Shown here: one piece after another, positions 16,652 to 23,603 of the stretch
How positions within the stretch are numbered: position 1 is the stretch's first letter
Layout of the letters: each line of letters opens with the position of its first letter
Virus record (IMG/VR): IMGVR_UViG_3300031673_000145
Location: 1-42,331 of that record
Strand: one strand, 5' to 3'
Origin: a virus
Length of the DNA: 42,331 nucleotides
The notes under the pieces: generated by a model
Told to the model about the DNA's origin: nothing
Databases searched by the model: none
Seen by the model: the letters and a program-made list of their open reading frames with translations, nothing else
Translations under genes and position numbers: made by a program

Positions 16652-16945
16652 TTAGTATTTTGAGAACAGGTCAGTCCATGACTTGGCTGTTCGTCGCCCA
16701 TTGGTTCCGCCGCGCTTACTCAACCAAGCAACCATTCCCGATTTGTGGTGCTCAGGCTTCCCTGTGTATGCGAAGTATCTCGAGAAGGTGAGCATTGGCT
16801 CAGGCTTCTCAGTTTCGATTGGCTTCTTGTCATCAGACTTTTCAGCTGGAGGAGGTGAAGACATGGATGGAGCGCTTTTCACTTCTTCCACTTGCTCGAC
16901 AACAACCTCTTCTTCTTTTTCTGATTCTTTGTTTCTCTTAGACAT
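16652..16945 (-). CDS. Small charged protein upstream of sheath (97 aa)
   Basis: Not a family I can name. The first 50 residues are acidic and Lys/Glu/Pro/Ser-rich, probably disordered ('ESEKEEEVVVEQVEEVKSAP'). The last 45 residues are a small basic folded-looking unit: 'LTFSRYFAYTGKPEHHKSGM', then 'VAWLSKRG' and 'KSWTDLFSKY'. A similar small gene between the tail terminator and the sheath gene is common in myophages. It has its own spacing (21 bases before the sheath ATG). It may be a DNA- or membrane-interacting accessory of tail assembly; no function is shown. Confidence 0.6.
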   Translation of the reverse strand: MSKRNKESEKEEEVVVEQVEEVKSAPSMSSPPPAEKSDDKKPIETEKPEPMLTFSRYFAYTGKPEHHKSGMVAWLSKRGGTNGRRTAKSWTDLFSKY

Positions 16946-16955
16946 TTTCTAGCTC

Positions 16956-17993
16956 CTATGGACTCGTTGGTGTGACGGTGCTTGTTACGTCACTCATAAT
17001 CACTGGACCATCTTCCGTGGCTTGGCAGATCCTCAATCGGAACTCTTCTGCTAGTTCCCCCAACTCACTGAAAATATCGAATGGGTACTGAAAGTCCACG
17101 TTCAACGCACGCATATATGCGAAGTCTGGTTGATATTCAGTGCGTGGGATGAAATCTGTGGCACCCATCTTCATGTTGATGATTCCCTGCCCTTCCAGGA
17201 ACGTCCTGGAGAGTGTGAATATCGATTTCACGATGGCGTGCAGATAGATCGTAAACTCAGGGTTTGGTCCGATGATCTGTATTTGGTGCTGCAGATTGTA
17301 GAGACTGCCAAGGCGCTCAGTGCGTGCTCCACCACTTTTGTTGAAGATTGCCCTCGGTTGTCCGATGACCTCTTGTGCTTGGTTGCGGATCACAAACACA
17401 GTCGTAGCATCCGGCGTCACTTGCCAATTTGGTGACACCATGAGGGTGTCCGAGCCGTTGGCGTTGATGCCGCGCTGTTGACCGACGCCAGTTCCTCCGA
17501 TGAGGTGTACCGTGTGCCCACGCCCAGCGTATTGGCTGGATGCCCAAGCTGCGTCACCAGCTGCGAAGGTTGCCTTCAGTGTGTTCGCTGTGCCTGTGAG
17601 TGCTCTAGCTGGTCCATACGACACAGAACCAAGACCATTAAGATCGGATACAGAAGCAGCACCACCTAAAATCTCATCAGCGAGTTCGTCCTGCTCGAAG
17701 GTGTCAAACGAGAACGCATCAGGCTCGCAGTCCACGCCCATGATGTCACCCAAGAACGCTTGGCTCTCGGTCTCAGACTTCAGGAGGATGATGATCGCAG
17801 GAATCTGCAGCTCCTCCCTCGGGTAGTTCACGTCGATGTAAATTCGATTCTTCAGCAGGAAGTCCCGCATCTCGCCAGCAGACTCTTGGTCCACGTTGCG
17901 GAACAACTGATCAATCAAACGTGTGTCGTCACGCAGTGCGCGGATGCCTCGTTGGATAGCAGACCGAAAGATGTACTCGGGTATGAGACTCAA
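16956..17993 (-). CDS. Neck or tail-terminator-type protein (345 aa)
   Basis: Probable tail completion or terminator subunit, inferred from position just before the sheath and after the gp10-like gene. The N-terminal part is helical ('SAIQRGIRALRDDTRLIDQL') and leads to 'ELQIPAIIILLKSETESQAF', typical of proteins that cap the tail. A beta module in the middle (about residues 125-215; 'GVGQQRGINANGSDTLMVSP' and 'TTVFVI') matches repeats inside the sheath. The C-terminal third has 'FTIYLHAIVKSIFTLSRTFL' and 'NVDFQYPFDIFSELGEL'. The start overlaps the upstream stop by 4 bases. The exact role (terminator versus neck) is not settled by sequence reading. Confidence 0.6.
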   Translation of the reverse strand: MSLIPEYIFRSAIQRGIRALRDDTRLIDQLFRNVDQESAGEMRDFLLKNRIYIDVNYPREELQIPAIIILLKSETESQAFLGDIMGVDCEPDAFSFDTFEQDELADEILGGAASVSDLNGLGSVSYGPARALTGTANTLKATFAAGDAAWASSQYAGRGHTVHLIGGTGVGQQRGINANGSDTLMVSPNWQVTPDATTVFVIRNQAQEVIGQPRAIFNKSGGARTERLGSLYNLQHQIQIIGPNPEFTIYLHAIVKSIFTLSRTFLEGQGIINMKMGATDFIPRTEYQPDFAYMRALNVDFQYPFDIFSELGELAEEFRLRICQATEDGPVIMSDVTSTVTPTSP

Positions 17994-18484
17994 ACTTCCA
18001 TCCTCTCGATCAATTTCGTGAAGATCTTGCCTGCAATCTTTGGTGCCTCTGCCTTGACCTGCTCACCGATGGCAGCTGCTTGCGTGCCTGGGTGCCACCA
18101 GCTTCCCTCGGGTGATGTCTTGCTCACCGTGCGGAAGCCGCCGTCGCGCATTGGGATGACGCGGTACGGAAAGCCCTTCAGGAGTCCTGGTTTCATGTCG
18201 AAGCGTTTGATTCCCTGCTCAATCGCAACTGGTCTAAAACCTGTGATAGTCCCCTCCACACCCACACTTGTAGCTGTGATAGTGAGACCAGCCAAGTACT
18301 CAGCCGATGTTGTGTTGAGCTGCGCTTGTGCCTTCTCGTGCCACACACGCTCAATCTCATCGCGAAACTGCTTCAAGCCTTCTTGGACTTTGGCTTCAAT
18401 CTTCGCTTCCATTTCGCCCCAGTCAATATCTGGTTGCTCGATGTTGACGTTGAGCGCTGGCTGCCCTGTTGCTTCTTGTGACAT
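17990..18484 (-). CDS. HK97 gp10-like tail completion protein (164 aa)
   Basis: Resembles HK97-gp10-type head-tail joining proteins. The helical N-terminal half ('MEAKIEAKVQEGLKQFRDEI', 'RVWHEKAQAQLNTTSAEYLA') leads to 'GLTITATSVGVEGTITG', then a basic region and a C-terminal helix 'AAAIGEQVKAEAPKIAGKIF'. 'TSAEY' before a pair of beta strands is the usual arrangement. It overlaps the upstream zinc-ribbon gene by one base and the downstream gene by four, so the three are translated as a unit. The acidic start and lack of cysteines agree with a structural rather than enzymatic role. Confidence 0.6.
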   Translation of the reverse strand: MSQEATGQPALNVNIEQPDIDWGEMEAKIEAKVQEGLKQFRDEIERVWHEKAQAQLNTTSAEYLAGLTITATSVGVEGTITGFRPVAIEQGIKRFDMKPGLLKGFPYRVIPMRDGGFRTVSKTSPEGSWWHPGTQAAAIGEQVKAEAPKIAGKIFTKLIERMEV

Positions 18485-19293
18485 CAGCAGGCCACACGAT
18501 CTGAGATCGAAATTCTGTCCGCCTCGGTGATGTATGGGCTGTCGTTGATATGCGCGACGTGACGCTTCCGAAGAATTATGAGAGGACCCATGTCCCTGTT
18601 GTCTCGATCAACACGCTCTTGTGGAGGAACGAAGGCAATCCACTCGAAGAATGCGGTGTACTTGATCGTGTACGCGGTTCCCTGCGCGGGCGCGTTGCCT
18701 ATCCAGTTGATGATTCGTCCTGGACCAAGCTCGAAGTCACCCGTCCCATAGACGACACCATTCTCATCCTCACACCAAAGCGATTGGTCCGGTGAGTACC
18801 AGAGACGGTCCTCAGTGATCGAGACGTTGTTCGCGAGTCCCACGTTGTCCTGCATATGCGCAGCACCACGAACAATGGTCTGTCCGTCGTCGAGCGGCTG
18901 CGACCACGTGGCTGTGAACTTGTCGTTGCGTGAGATGCGACGTTGGTCTTGACCACAACCTGTGAATCCTGGACCGATGGAGAACTGCATGTCCCCTGGC
19001 TGCGCTATGCCTGCGTCAAGGATGTTCTTCTGCTGGCGAATGCTTGTGGCGAGACCGCGCACCAGCACCGGGCTGCGGAACAGCCAACCATCAGCATAAC
19101 AGTTGCTGCAGTGTGGACTTCGGTTCTGTCCTTGCGCATCGGGGATCATGTTCAAATGAACATCACTTGTGCGACACTTCGGACACGCGAGGCCAAGCTC
19201 GTGAATCATGTCAGCCCCCCTATTCGCTACTAGCCCGTCTTGGAAGCCAGCTTGGAAATCGATTCCAAGACCCGTATTGAGATTGCGAGTCAC
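18484..19293 (-). CDS. Connector-region protein with zinc ribbon (269 aa)
   Basis: I do not recognise a named family. A four-cysteine zinc ribbon is visible near residues 36-69 (CPKC, then CSNC after 25 residues). The rest is beta-rich: 'GRIINWIGNAPAQGTAYTIK' and 'YTAFFEWIAFVPPQERVDRD' are characteristic strands of phage head-tail connector proteins. The start is GTG at 19293, about 32 bases downstream of the inferred transcription start of the promoter at 19332-19360, with only a weak ribosome site. It is the first gene after the palindrome-rich gap. It may bind the connector or DNA end; this is inference. Confidence 0.6.
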   Translation of the reverse strand: MTRNLNTGLGIDFQAGFQDGLVANRGADMIHELGLACPKCRTSDVHLNMIPDAQGQNRSPHCSNCYADGWLFRSPVLVRGLATSIRQQKNILDAGIAQPGDMQFSIGPGFTGCGQDQRRISRNDKFTATWSQPLDDGQTIVRGAAHMQDNVGLANNVSITEDRLWYSPDQSLWCEDENGVVYGTGDFELGPGRIINWIGNAPAQGTAYTIKYTAFFEWIAFVPPQERVDRDNRDMGPLIILRKRHVAHINDSPYITEADRISISDRVAC

Positions 19294-19331
19294 GGACTAA
19301 GTTTCAGCTACGAAACCCTAATAGTCAAGCG

Positions 19332-19360
19332 GTTCTAGGGAGTTGCCCTTGACATGTCAA
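19332..19360 (-). promoter_or_regulatory. Sigma-70-like promoter upstream of the neck/tail operon
   Basis: TTGACA (19360-19355), 17-base spacer, TAGAAC (19337-19332). Transcription would start near 19325 and run into the zinc-ribbon gene. The element TAGAATCAG[C/T]CTTGACA at 19355-19371 recurs with one change before the prohead protease (27090-27106). The -35 box lies inside a perfect palindrome. Confidence 0.55.
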
Positions 19361-19362
19361 GG
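19347..19362. promoter_or_regulatory. Palindrome CCTTGACATGTCAAGG overlapping the -35 box
   Basis: A perfect 16-base palindrome covering TTGACA of the promoter. This is the arrangement of an operator for a dimeric repressor or activator, but no binding protein is known for it here. A related copy with the same TTGAC/GTCAA half-sites lies at 19378-19395. Confidence 0.4.
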
Positions 19363-19377
19363 CTGATTCTAAGCTCT

Positions 19378-19395
19378 CTCTTGACTGGTCAAGAG
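19378..19395. promoter_or_regulatory. Inverted repeat CTCTTGACCAGTCAAGAG directly after a stop codon
   Basis: Perfect 8-base arms with a 2-base centre, starting one base after the TAG stop of the connector-region gene at 19396-21126. As RNA it could fold with a 4-base loop, but no T-tract follows, so it is a poor intrinsic terminator. It shares the CTTGAC half-site with the palindrome at 19347-19362, so an operator pair is the alternative. Confidence 0.4.
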
Positions 19396-21126
19396 CTATA
19401 AAACAACCATATTAGGACCACGAAACGCGCCCCGCATATGCTTGATGTTGGAGTCGATCCACTTCTTGTAATCTTCAATGGTCGCACTGAAAATGCCGAA
19501 GGTTGCGGAGGCTGTGTAGCTCACCGATTCACTCACGCCATCGCGGCTGATGGACTGGCTGGCGTAACCACCACGGAATGCTTGACCAGCAATGGAGAGC
19601 ACGTCCATGGCAGCCTTTTTGGCCACCAGTTCCAGCAAGATCTGCGGGGTTTTGCGGTAGCCGACGAGCGCTGTAAAGTTCCAGAAGTTTGGCAGTGGTA
19701 CAGGCCCGCGTAGGGATTCTACCCAGACAAGTCCGATGAAGTTGAACGCTGCTTCCTGGTTGAAGGGAACCAGCTCCACCCAACCAGTCATCTCGTGTGC
19801 TTCGACCCATTCCAGAGCGATGTCCACAACTCGAGTGTTGCTGATCTTGCCGTAGAGTTCCTCGAAGCAGAGGATTGGGTAGTATGGACACTTCCAATTG
19901 ATCCAGTGACCTGAAGCAGGTGCCTGGTACATGATCGCGTCCACGATACAGTCGTAGTCCGCACCCACAAGCTTGGGGTAGTCCTGCTCTGATGGGTAGG
20001 CGTAAATGTCTGGATCTGGCTCTGTAATGATCCTAGTAGGCTCCAGGTAGATGCCAATAGACACGTCTTCCACCCAGCTGATCGCTTGGCCAATGATGGC
20101 TCGGATGCGTGCGTCGTCTAGAGGCTTCCTGTCGATGAGCAATTCCTCAGCACGAGACTGCGTTGGCAGCGCTGTGATGGAGGAGACGCGCACCTTGATC
20201 CAGTCTGATGTATTCCCACGTCGGAGGGTGTAGGTGTTCTTGCCCATCACGACAGCGGCTGCGGGTCCGTCGCACCAGCTCAGGAGCCTGGTGACAGTAG
20301 CAGTTGATGATTGGTTGAGCAGGCCAAGCGTGGTCGTAGCGGTACCCGTGGGGTCCACCAGGAGCGAGAGCTGCCCTCCAGTAACCTGAACCTTACCGGA
20401 ACCGTCATCCACAGCCGACAATCCTGTATCGGCTGCGATGACAGCTGCGACCTCTGCTGCGGTTGCCGCCCCGATAGCCCCGAAGTCAGCCGTGTTGAAC
20501 GTGGCTGTCAGCGGGTCCCCACCATCGACGCGGAGGACAAGAGTTTCACCATCCACCAAAGCAAAAGGCTCTGATGTCACCCCGGTGACGCTTGGTTGTT
20601 CAGCAATGCTGAAATTGAAGGAGAGCGGATACCACTGCTGCGGGTGCTTCAGTGAGATGCTCTCGACCGTGACTCCAGTGATGATCTGCGGCTGCTCCGA
20701 GACTGCCAGCTGGTCGGAGCTGAACTGGTCGGTGCCGTGAAGATAGTCCCCTCTGAGTCGGTCCAATGAAATGAGCGAGATTCGGAAGTCCTCGGTAGTG
20801 CTCCCGACCGATGGAGTCGTGGCTGAGTAGGCTTTGACGAAGTACTTGCCCCGCCGAGCCATTGGGATGTCCTTCTCGTTGACGATGTCGTTGAGCACGA
20901 ACTCGAGCGCACGCATGCCCGCGACAGGGTTCGATAGCGTGAGGATCTGCGTGGCCAGGATTTCGTCCCGCGCGCGCCGCGCCTTCATGAGCTGGACGTA
21001 GATCTGCTCCCCATTGAGGCTCACGCCCTCAAAGGCAACGGTCACCATGATGGTGTCGCGTTCCTCCTCGAAGCGTGAGTACTCCTCACGGTCAACGTCA
21101 ACCGCTATTGAGGTGGGGGCTGCCAA
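19396..21126 (-). CDS. Head-tail connector or virion structural protein (576 aa)
   Basis: I cannot name the family. The N-terminal 150 residues form a beta domain of invasin/Ig type ('VTVAFEGVSLNGEQIYVQLM', 'GKYFVKAYSATTP'). Residues about 170-270 hold a phage module of the pattern 'F.L.DGETLVLRVDGGDPLT...F.TADF' with 'ATAAEVAAVIAAD' and 'VQVTGGQLSLLVDPTGTAT', found in many unrelated phage structural proteins. The C-terminal half is aromatic and globular ('PASGHWINWKCPYYPILCFE'), ending with helices near 'SRDGVSESVSYTASATFGIF'. 'GVSESVSYT' near a C-terminal helix is common in connector proteins. It starts one base after the preceding stop. A connector or neck role follows from its place between capsid and tail genes. 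Confidence 0.6.
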   Translation of the reverse strand: MAAPTSIAVDVDREEYSRFEEERDTIMVTVAFEGVSLNGEQIYVQLMKARRARDEILATQILTLSNPVAGMRALEFVLNDIVNEKDIPMARRGKYFVKAYSATTPSVGSTTEDFRISLISLDRLRGDYLHGTDQFSSDQLAVSEQPQIITGVTVESISLKHPQQWYPLSFNFSIAEQPSVTGVTSEPFALVDGETLVLRVDGGDPLTATFNTADFGAIGAATAAEVAAVIAADTGLSAVDDGSGKVQVTGGQLSLLVDPTGTATTTLGLLNQSSTATVTRLLSWCDGPAAAVVMGKNTYTLRRGNTSDWIKVRVSSITALPTQSRAEELLIDRKPLDDARIRAIIGQAISWVEDVSIGIYLEPTRIITEPDPDIYAYPSEQDYPKLVGADYDCIVDAIMYQAPASGHWINWKCPYYPILCFEELYGKISNTRVVDIALEWVEAHEMTGWVELVPFNQEAAFNFIGLVWVESLRGPVPLPNFWNFTALVGYRKTPQILLELVAKKAAMDVLSIAGQAFRGGYASQSISRDGVSESVSYTASATFGIFSATIEDYKKWIDSNIKHMRGAFRGPNMVVL

Positions 21127-21729
21127 TTAGGTGACTCCAGTAAATAAGTTGGCGCTTGGTTGGTTGGGGACCACTAGGGTCCGCCTGTAGTTGGCCTCGG
21201 GGATGAAGATTTCCACGTCTGCCAGCCGAACCAGTGTCAGAAAGAACTCGCCATTGGCGTCTGTCTTCACGCTCACGCGCCCGTCCGTTATGACTGCGGA
21301 ATTCTGCTCGATGGATGGGACACCCAAGATGATTGCGAGCACTGCGGCGTTGGCCACAGGCTGCCCTGATGCATCATTAACGTTTCCAGTGAGGATGCAG
21401 GTCTCCAGGGATACTGTGCCTGCCCCGACCACACCAACTGCCAGGACGTTGACGATGGTGACCGATTGGTCAATGAGTGCACCCTGAACTTTGATTGTCA
21501 GCGAACCTGGTGTGTCCAGCTCGAGAGCTGTGAACACGAGTGTGTAGATTCCATCACCCTGCTCCACGAGGTCTGCAGGAGCAATTGCCTTGGCGGTGAA
21601 CCCGACATCGCCTTCTTTGCGATACGCTACCGTGAGGTCCGTGTCCACGAGGCCAGTGACACCAACGTTGTTCTTTGTCAGGATGACGATGAGGTCCGAC
21701 GCGATGTCTTCTGTGACTTGTTGACTCAC
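21127..21729 (-). CDS. Ig/transthyretin-like head-region protein (200 aa)
   Basis: Two beta domains are visible. Residues about 8-95 resemble a phage Ig-like domain ('DLIVILTKNNVGVTGLVDTD', 'GDGIYTLVFTALELDTPGSL'). Residues about 105-195 resemble a carboxypeptidase-regulatory/transthyretin-like fold ('GNVNDASGQPVANAAVLAII', then 'TDANGEFFLTLV'). Such domains decorate capsids or join neck subunits. The gene overlaps its upstream neighbour by 4 bases (ATGA) and abuts the next. No enzyme motif and no signal peptide are present. Decoration versus connector is open. Confidence 0.6.
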   Translation of the reverse strand: MSQQVTEDIASDLIVILTKNNVGVTGLVDTDLTVAYRKEGDVGFTAKAIAPADLVEQGDGIYTLVFTALELDTPGSLTIKVQGALIDQSVTIVNVLAVGVVGAGTVSLETCILTGNVNDASGQPVANAAVLAIILGVPSIEQNSAVITDGRVSVKTDANGEFFLTLVRLADVEIFIPEANYRRTLVVPNQPSANLFTGVT

Positions 21730-22085
21730 TTGGCTTCTTTCATCTCATCCGCGAAATGTATGGTGTCAGTGTCCATGCGGCGACTGGCAGAGGCTTGTCG
21801 AAGCTCGATGGCCTTGTTCGCGATGCTTGGCTCATCCCGAATGATTTCCACTGGGATAGGCTCAGCCTCAGCATTGTTCTCGCTGCGTAGGTCCGCTGCA
21901 AGGTCCGCGAACCGCGAGCTGAGGTCTTCAAGATTGGCGTAGCAGGCAGCCGAATCTCTATCAACACACTCCAGTTCTTTCTCCATCTCGTCTGGAAGTC
22001 TTGGGCGAGACGTGTCCGGTGCGGATCGCTTGACAATCGCACTGATGCGGCGGGCTCGAGGACTGCTTACGAGTTTCTTGATCAT
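21726..22085 (-). CDS. Small charged protein of unknown function (119 aa)
   Basis: The open frame extends to 22148, but the ATG at 22085 (MIKKLVSSPRARR) has a good TAGGAG ribosome site 9-10 bases upstream that overlaps the previous gene's stop, so I start there. The N-terminal 35 residues are basic, the rest acidic and helical ('LEDLSSRFADLAADLRSE', 'ANKAIELRQASASRRMD'), suggesting a coiled-coil adaptor. It follows the membrane protein gene and overlaps the Ig-like gene. I do not recognise it. Confidence 0.55.
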   Translation of the reverse strand: MIKKLVSSPRARRISAIVKRSAPDTSRPRLPDEMEKELECVDRDSAACYANLEDLSSRFADLAADLRSENNAEAEPIPVEIIRDEPSIANKAIELRQASASRRMDTDTIHFADEMKEAK

Positions 22086-22095
22086 GACCTTGCTC

Positions 22096-22407
22096 CTAAT
22101 CCCTGCGCCGAATGATGGAGTCCAGAACTGCCTGGAGGTTGTTGGCAAGCTCGTTGCCCTTCTCCACCCAGGTCTCTGCCTTCGAGATATGGCGCTGCAT
22201 CAAGGTGTTTTGTTCCACCTTGTGCGTCTCGATAAGCGAATTGATCTCGTCTTGGTACTCCCTGCGGAGTTTTTCGAGAGCAGCTGCAGCTTCTTTGGCC
22301 TGTTTCTCCTTGGCCTTGAAGAGTGCAATCACGGCGTACAGAAGCACCACACAAATGATGCCCAGCGGTCCATAGACCAGCAGTTTTGGTACTACCTCTG
22401 TCGGCAC
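22096..22407 (-). CDS. Single-pass membrane protein with coiled coil (103 aa)
   Basis: Starts GTG at 22407. Residues about 8-30 form one strong transmembrane segment ('LLVYGPLGIICVVLLYAVIA'), followed by a Lys/Glu/Ala-rich coiled coil of about 65 residues ('AKEKQAKEAAAALEKLRREY'). No cleavage site is seen, so it is probably an N-in membrane anchor with the helix outside. This topology matches inner-membrane spanins (Rz type), but no partner outer-membrane spanin is visible beside it. Its position among head genes is odd for lysis, so an infection- or assembly-related membrane protein is equally possible. Confidence 0.55.
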   Translation of the reverse strand: MPTEVVPKLLVYGPLGIICVVLLYAVIALFKAKEKQAKEAAAALEKLRREYQDEINSLIETHKVEQNTLMQRHISKAETWVEKGNELANNLQAVLDSIIRRRD

Positions 22408-22413
22408 AGCCCA

Positions 22414-22686
22414 TTACCCCTCAAACAACATCGCTGAGTAGTCCACGTCCGCTGCCGCGCCACGTTGCACGTAGAAGAAGTGGAAGGCTATGTCTTCGTC
22501 AAACGTGGTACCGGCTGCGATGGGGAAGAAAGTCTTCCCTGTGTCGAAGCTGATGTTCAAATCATCAGTCGCATGCAGGTTGCGGATTTTAAGACGAAAG
22601 CCACGACCGCGACGGGTAGTGACCTTGCTAGGAAGTGCTCCAGCGGTCCCGTTGCGATGCGTGGCTCTGTATGTCATGTTGGGCAT
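22414..22686 (-). CDS. Small beta protein of head region (90 aa)
   Basis: Not identified by name. The N-terminal 35 residues are basic ('HRNGTAGALPSKVTTRRGRG') and the rest is a beta sandwich-like unit: 'FRLKIRNLHATDDLNISFDT', then 'GKTFFPIAAGTTFDED', ending 'YSAMLFEG'. The pattern 'SFDTGKTFFPI..GTTF' is typical of small virion-surface domains. It sits between the acidic/basic head protein genes and the membrane protein, and may be a capsid decoration. Its stop lies 6 bases before the next GTG. Confidence 0.5.
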   Translation of the reverse strand: MPNMTYRATHRNGTAGALPSKVTTRRGRGFRLKIRNLHATDDLNISFDTGKTFFPIAAGTTFDEDIAFHFFYVQRGAAADVDYSAMLFEG

Positions 22687-22747
22687 ATCGTTCCTCCAAC
22701 TACACTCCCTGGCTCATCACCAGCAAGATTATGTAGCAGCTGAGCTG

Positions 22748-22981
22748 CTATAGGGATGGACCAGACGGTGCTGGCGGACGCTCGCGAGTAGCGACCACTT
22801 TGCGGAGCGCAGTGGTGTCAATCAGCGCGGTGGCAGCCTTCATGGTGGCGAAGTCAGCAAGTTGTGTAGCTGCAATGATTGCGTCCACAGCATCAAGCGC
22901 TTTGTTGAGTTCGAGCCGAGTGACACGGACAATCTCGCTGCCAGTGTCCTCAGGGAGTTTTCGATCAGATCCAAGAGCCAT
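22748..22981 (-). CDS. Small helical protein (77 aa)
   Basis: I do not recognise it. The protein is mostly helical ('VTRLELNKALDAVDAIIAAT', 'LADFATMKAATALIDT') with a short Pro-rich tail (ERPPAPSGPSL). Its ATG shares an A with the TAA stop of the preceding gene (TAATG), a sign of coupled translation. The 61 bases between it and the next gene hold only a ribosome site. It may be a head completion or minor capsid protein; nothing decides between these. Confidence 0.5.
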   Translation of the reverse strand: MALGSDRKLPEDTGSEIVRVTRLELNKALDAVDAIIAATQLADFATMKAATALIDTTALRKVVATRERPPAPSGPSL

Positions 22982-23508
22982 TAGTCATTCTCTTTCTTCG
23001 CTGCACGTCGGCGACGTTTTGGTTTGTCGTTGGCATCATCATCCGTTTCGGAGGAGTCTTCCACAAATTCTTCGGGCTCAGTTGCAGGCTCAGGAAGAGG
23101 CTCTGGTTCTGGCACTGGGGTGGGTTCAGGTTCAGGTGTGCGGGTAGGGGCGGGAGGTGCAGGTGCTGCCACAGGAGCTGGGGCTTCAATTTGGGCCTCT
23201 GCGACTTGCAGAGTGAATCCGTTTTGCTTCACGAGTGCTGCGAGGTCATAGAGGACCGCGCCACGACCAGGCTTGATCTCGAGCTTGCAAAGACCATCTT
23301 TGTCGAACTCGAACGGAGTCGTGCCGACAACCTTGGTGCGATTGCGCAGGTTCTGGCTTTTGATGTATTTGACTTCCATTTCGATCTCCGAGCGGGGTTG
23401 ATTCTTGAATTGAGCTACACCTATGGGTGCCATTACAGCATGAGCAGATTTGGGAGTCTTTGACCGTCTGGTCTCCATCCTCCTACGGATTTGATCTTTG
23501 CTGCGCAT
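22981..23508 (-). CDS. Head-region protein with Pro/Glu-rich linker and basic tail (175 aa)
   Basis: No family recognised. Residues about 45-110 look folded ('VKYIKSQNLRNRTKVVGTTP', 'EFDKDGLCKLEIKPGRGAVL'). Residues about 113-160 are Pro/Glu/Ala repeats (many EPEP and APAP steps), and the end is acidic then strongly basic (KPKRRRRAAKK). The start used is ATG at 23508, which lies 5 bases after a TAGAAT box. No ribosome site is evident there, so either a leaderless start or a later ATG (23475 or 23433) is possible. First gene after the capsid gene, separated by two hairpins. Possibly a decoration, anchor or DNA-binding minor protein. Confidence 0.55.
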   Translation of the reverse strand: MRSKDQIRRRMETRRSKTPKSAHAVMAPIGVAQFKNQPRSEIEMEVKYIKSQNLRNRTKVVGTTPFEFDKDGLCKLEIKPGRGAVLYDLAALVKQNGFTLQVAEAQIEAPAPVAAPAPPAPTRTPEPEPTPVPEPEPLPEPATEPEEFVEDSSETDDDANDKPKRRRRAAKKEND

Positions 23509-23510
23509 GC

Positions 23511-23518
23511 TGATTCTA
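23511..23518 (-). promoter_or_regulatory. TAGAATCA element just before a start codon
   Basis: Coding-strand TAGAATCAGC runs directly into ATG at 23508. TAGAAT would serve as a -10 box, placing transcription start on or beside the ATG, though no matching -35 box is seen. The same octamer lies in the gaps at 19364-19371 and 27099-27106. Confidence 0.3.
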
Positions 23519-23522
23519 CAAT

Positions 23523-23541
23523 GGACACCAACACGGTGTCC
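23523..23541 (-). terminator. Hairpin (GGACACC / GGTGTCC) after the capsid gene
   Basis: Seven-base perfect stem with a 5-base loop (GTGTT), 17 bases downstream of the first hairpin. It is not followed by a T-tract, so it may be a processing or mRNA-stability element rather than a terminator. Confidence 0.4.
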
Positions 23542-23555
23542 TGATTTTATACAAC

Positions 23556-23579
23556 ACCCACCCCGTTTCCAGGGTGGGT
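23556..23579 (-). terminator. GC-rich hairpin (ACCCACCC / GGGTGGGT) after the capsid gene
   Basis: Eight-base perfect stem with an 8-base loop starting 24 bases after the capsid stop codon. Strong by GC content, but followed by GTTGTATAAAA rather than a T-run. The likely role is partial termination or protection of the capsid mRNA 3' end, so that the capsid gene is expressed above downstream genes. Confidence 0.45.
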
Positions 23580-23603
23580 ATCGCTAGTCCCTAGTGGGTA
23601 CTA

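Noticed and set aside
22086-22148. N-terminal extension of the 119-aa protein
   Set aside because: It overlaps the membrane protein gene, and ATG at 22085 has a well-spaced TAGGAG.
22082-22414. Minus frame of 110 codons over the membrane protein gene
   Set aside because: Same region is explained by the membrane/coiled-coil frame, which has a clear hydrophobic segment. The alternative is Gly/Arg/Cys-rich noise.
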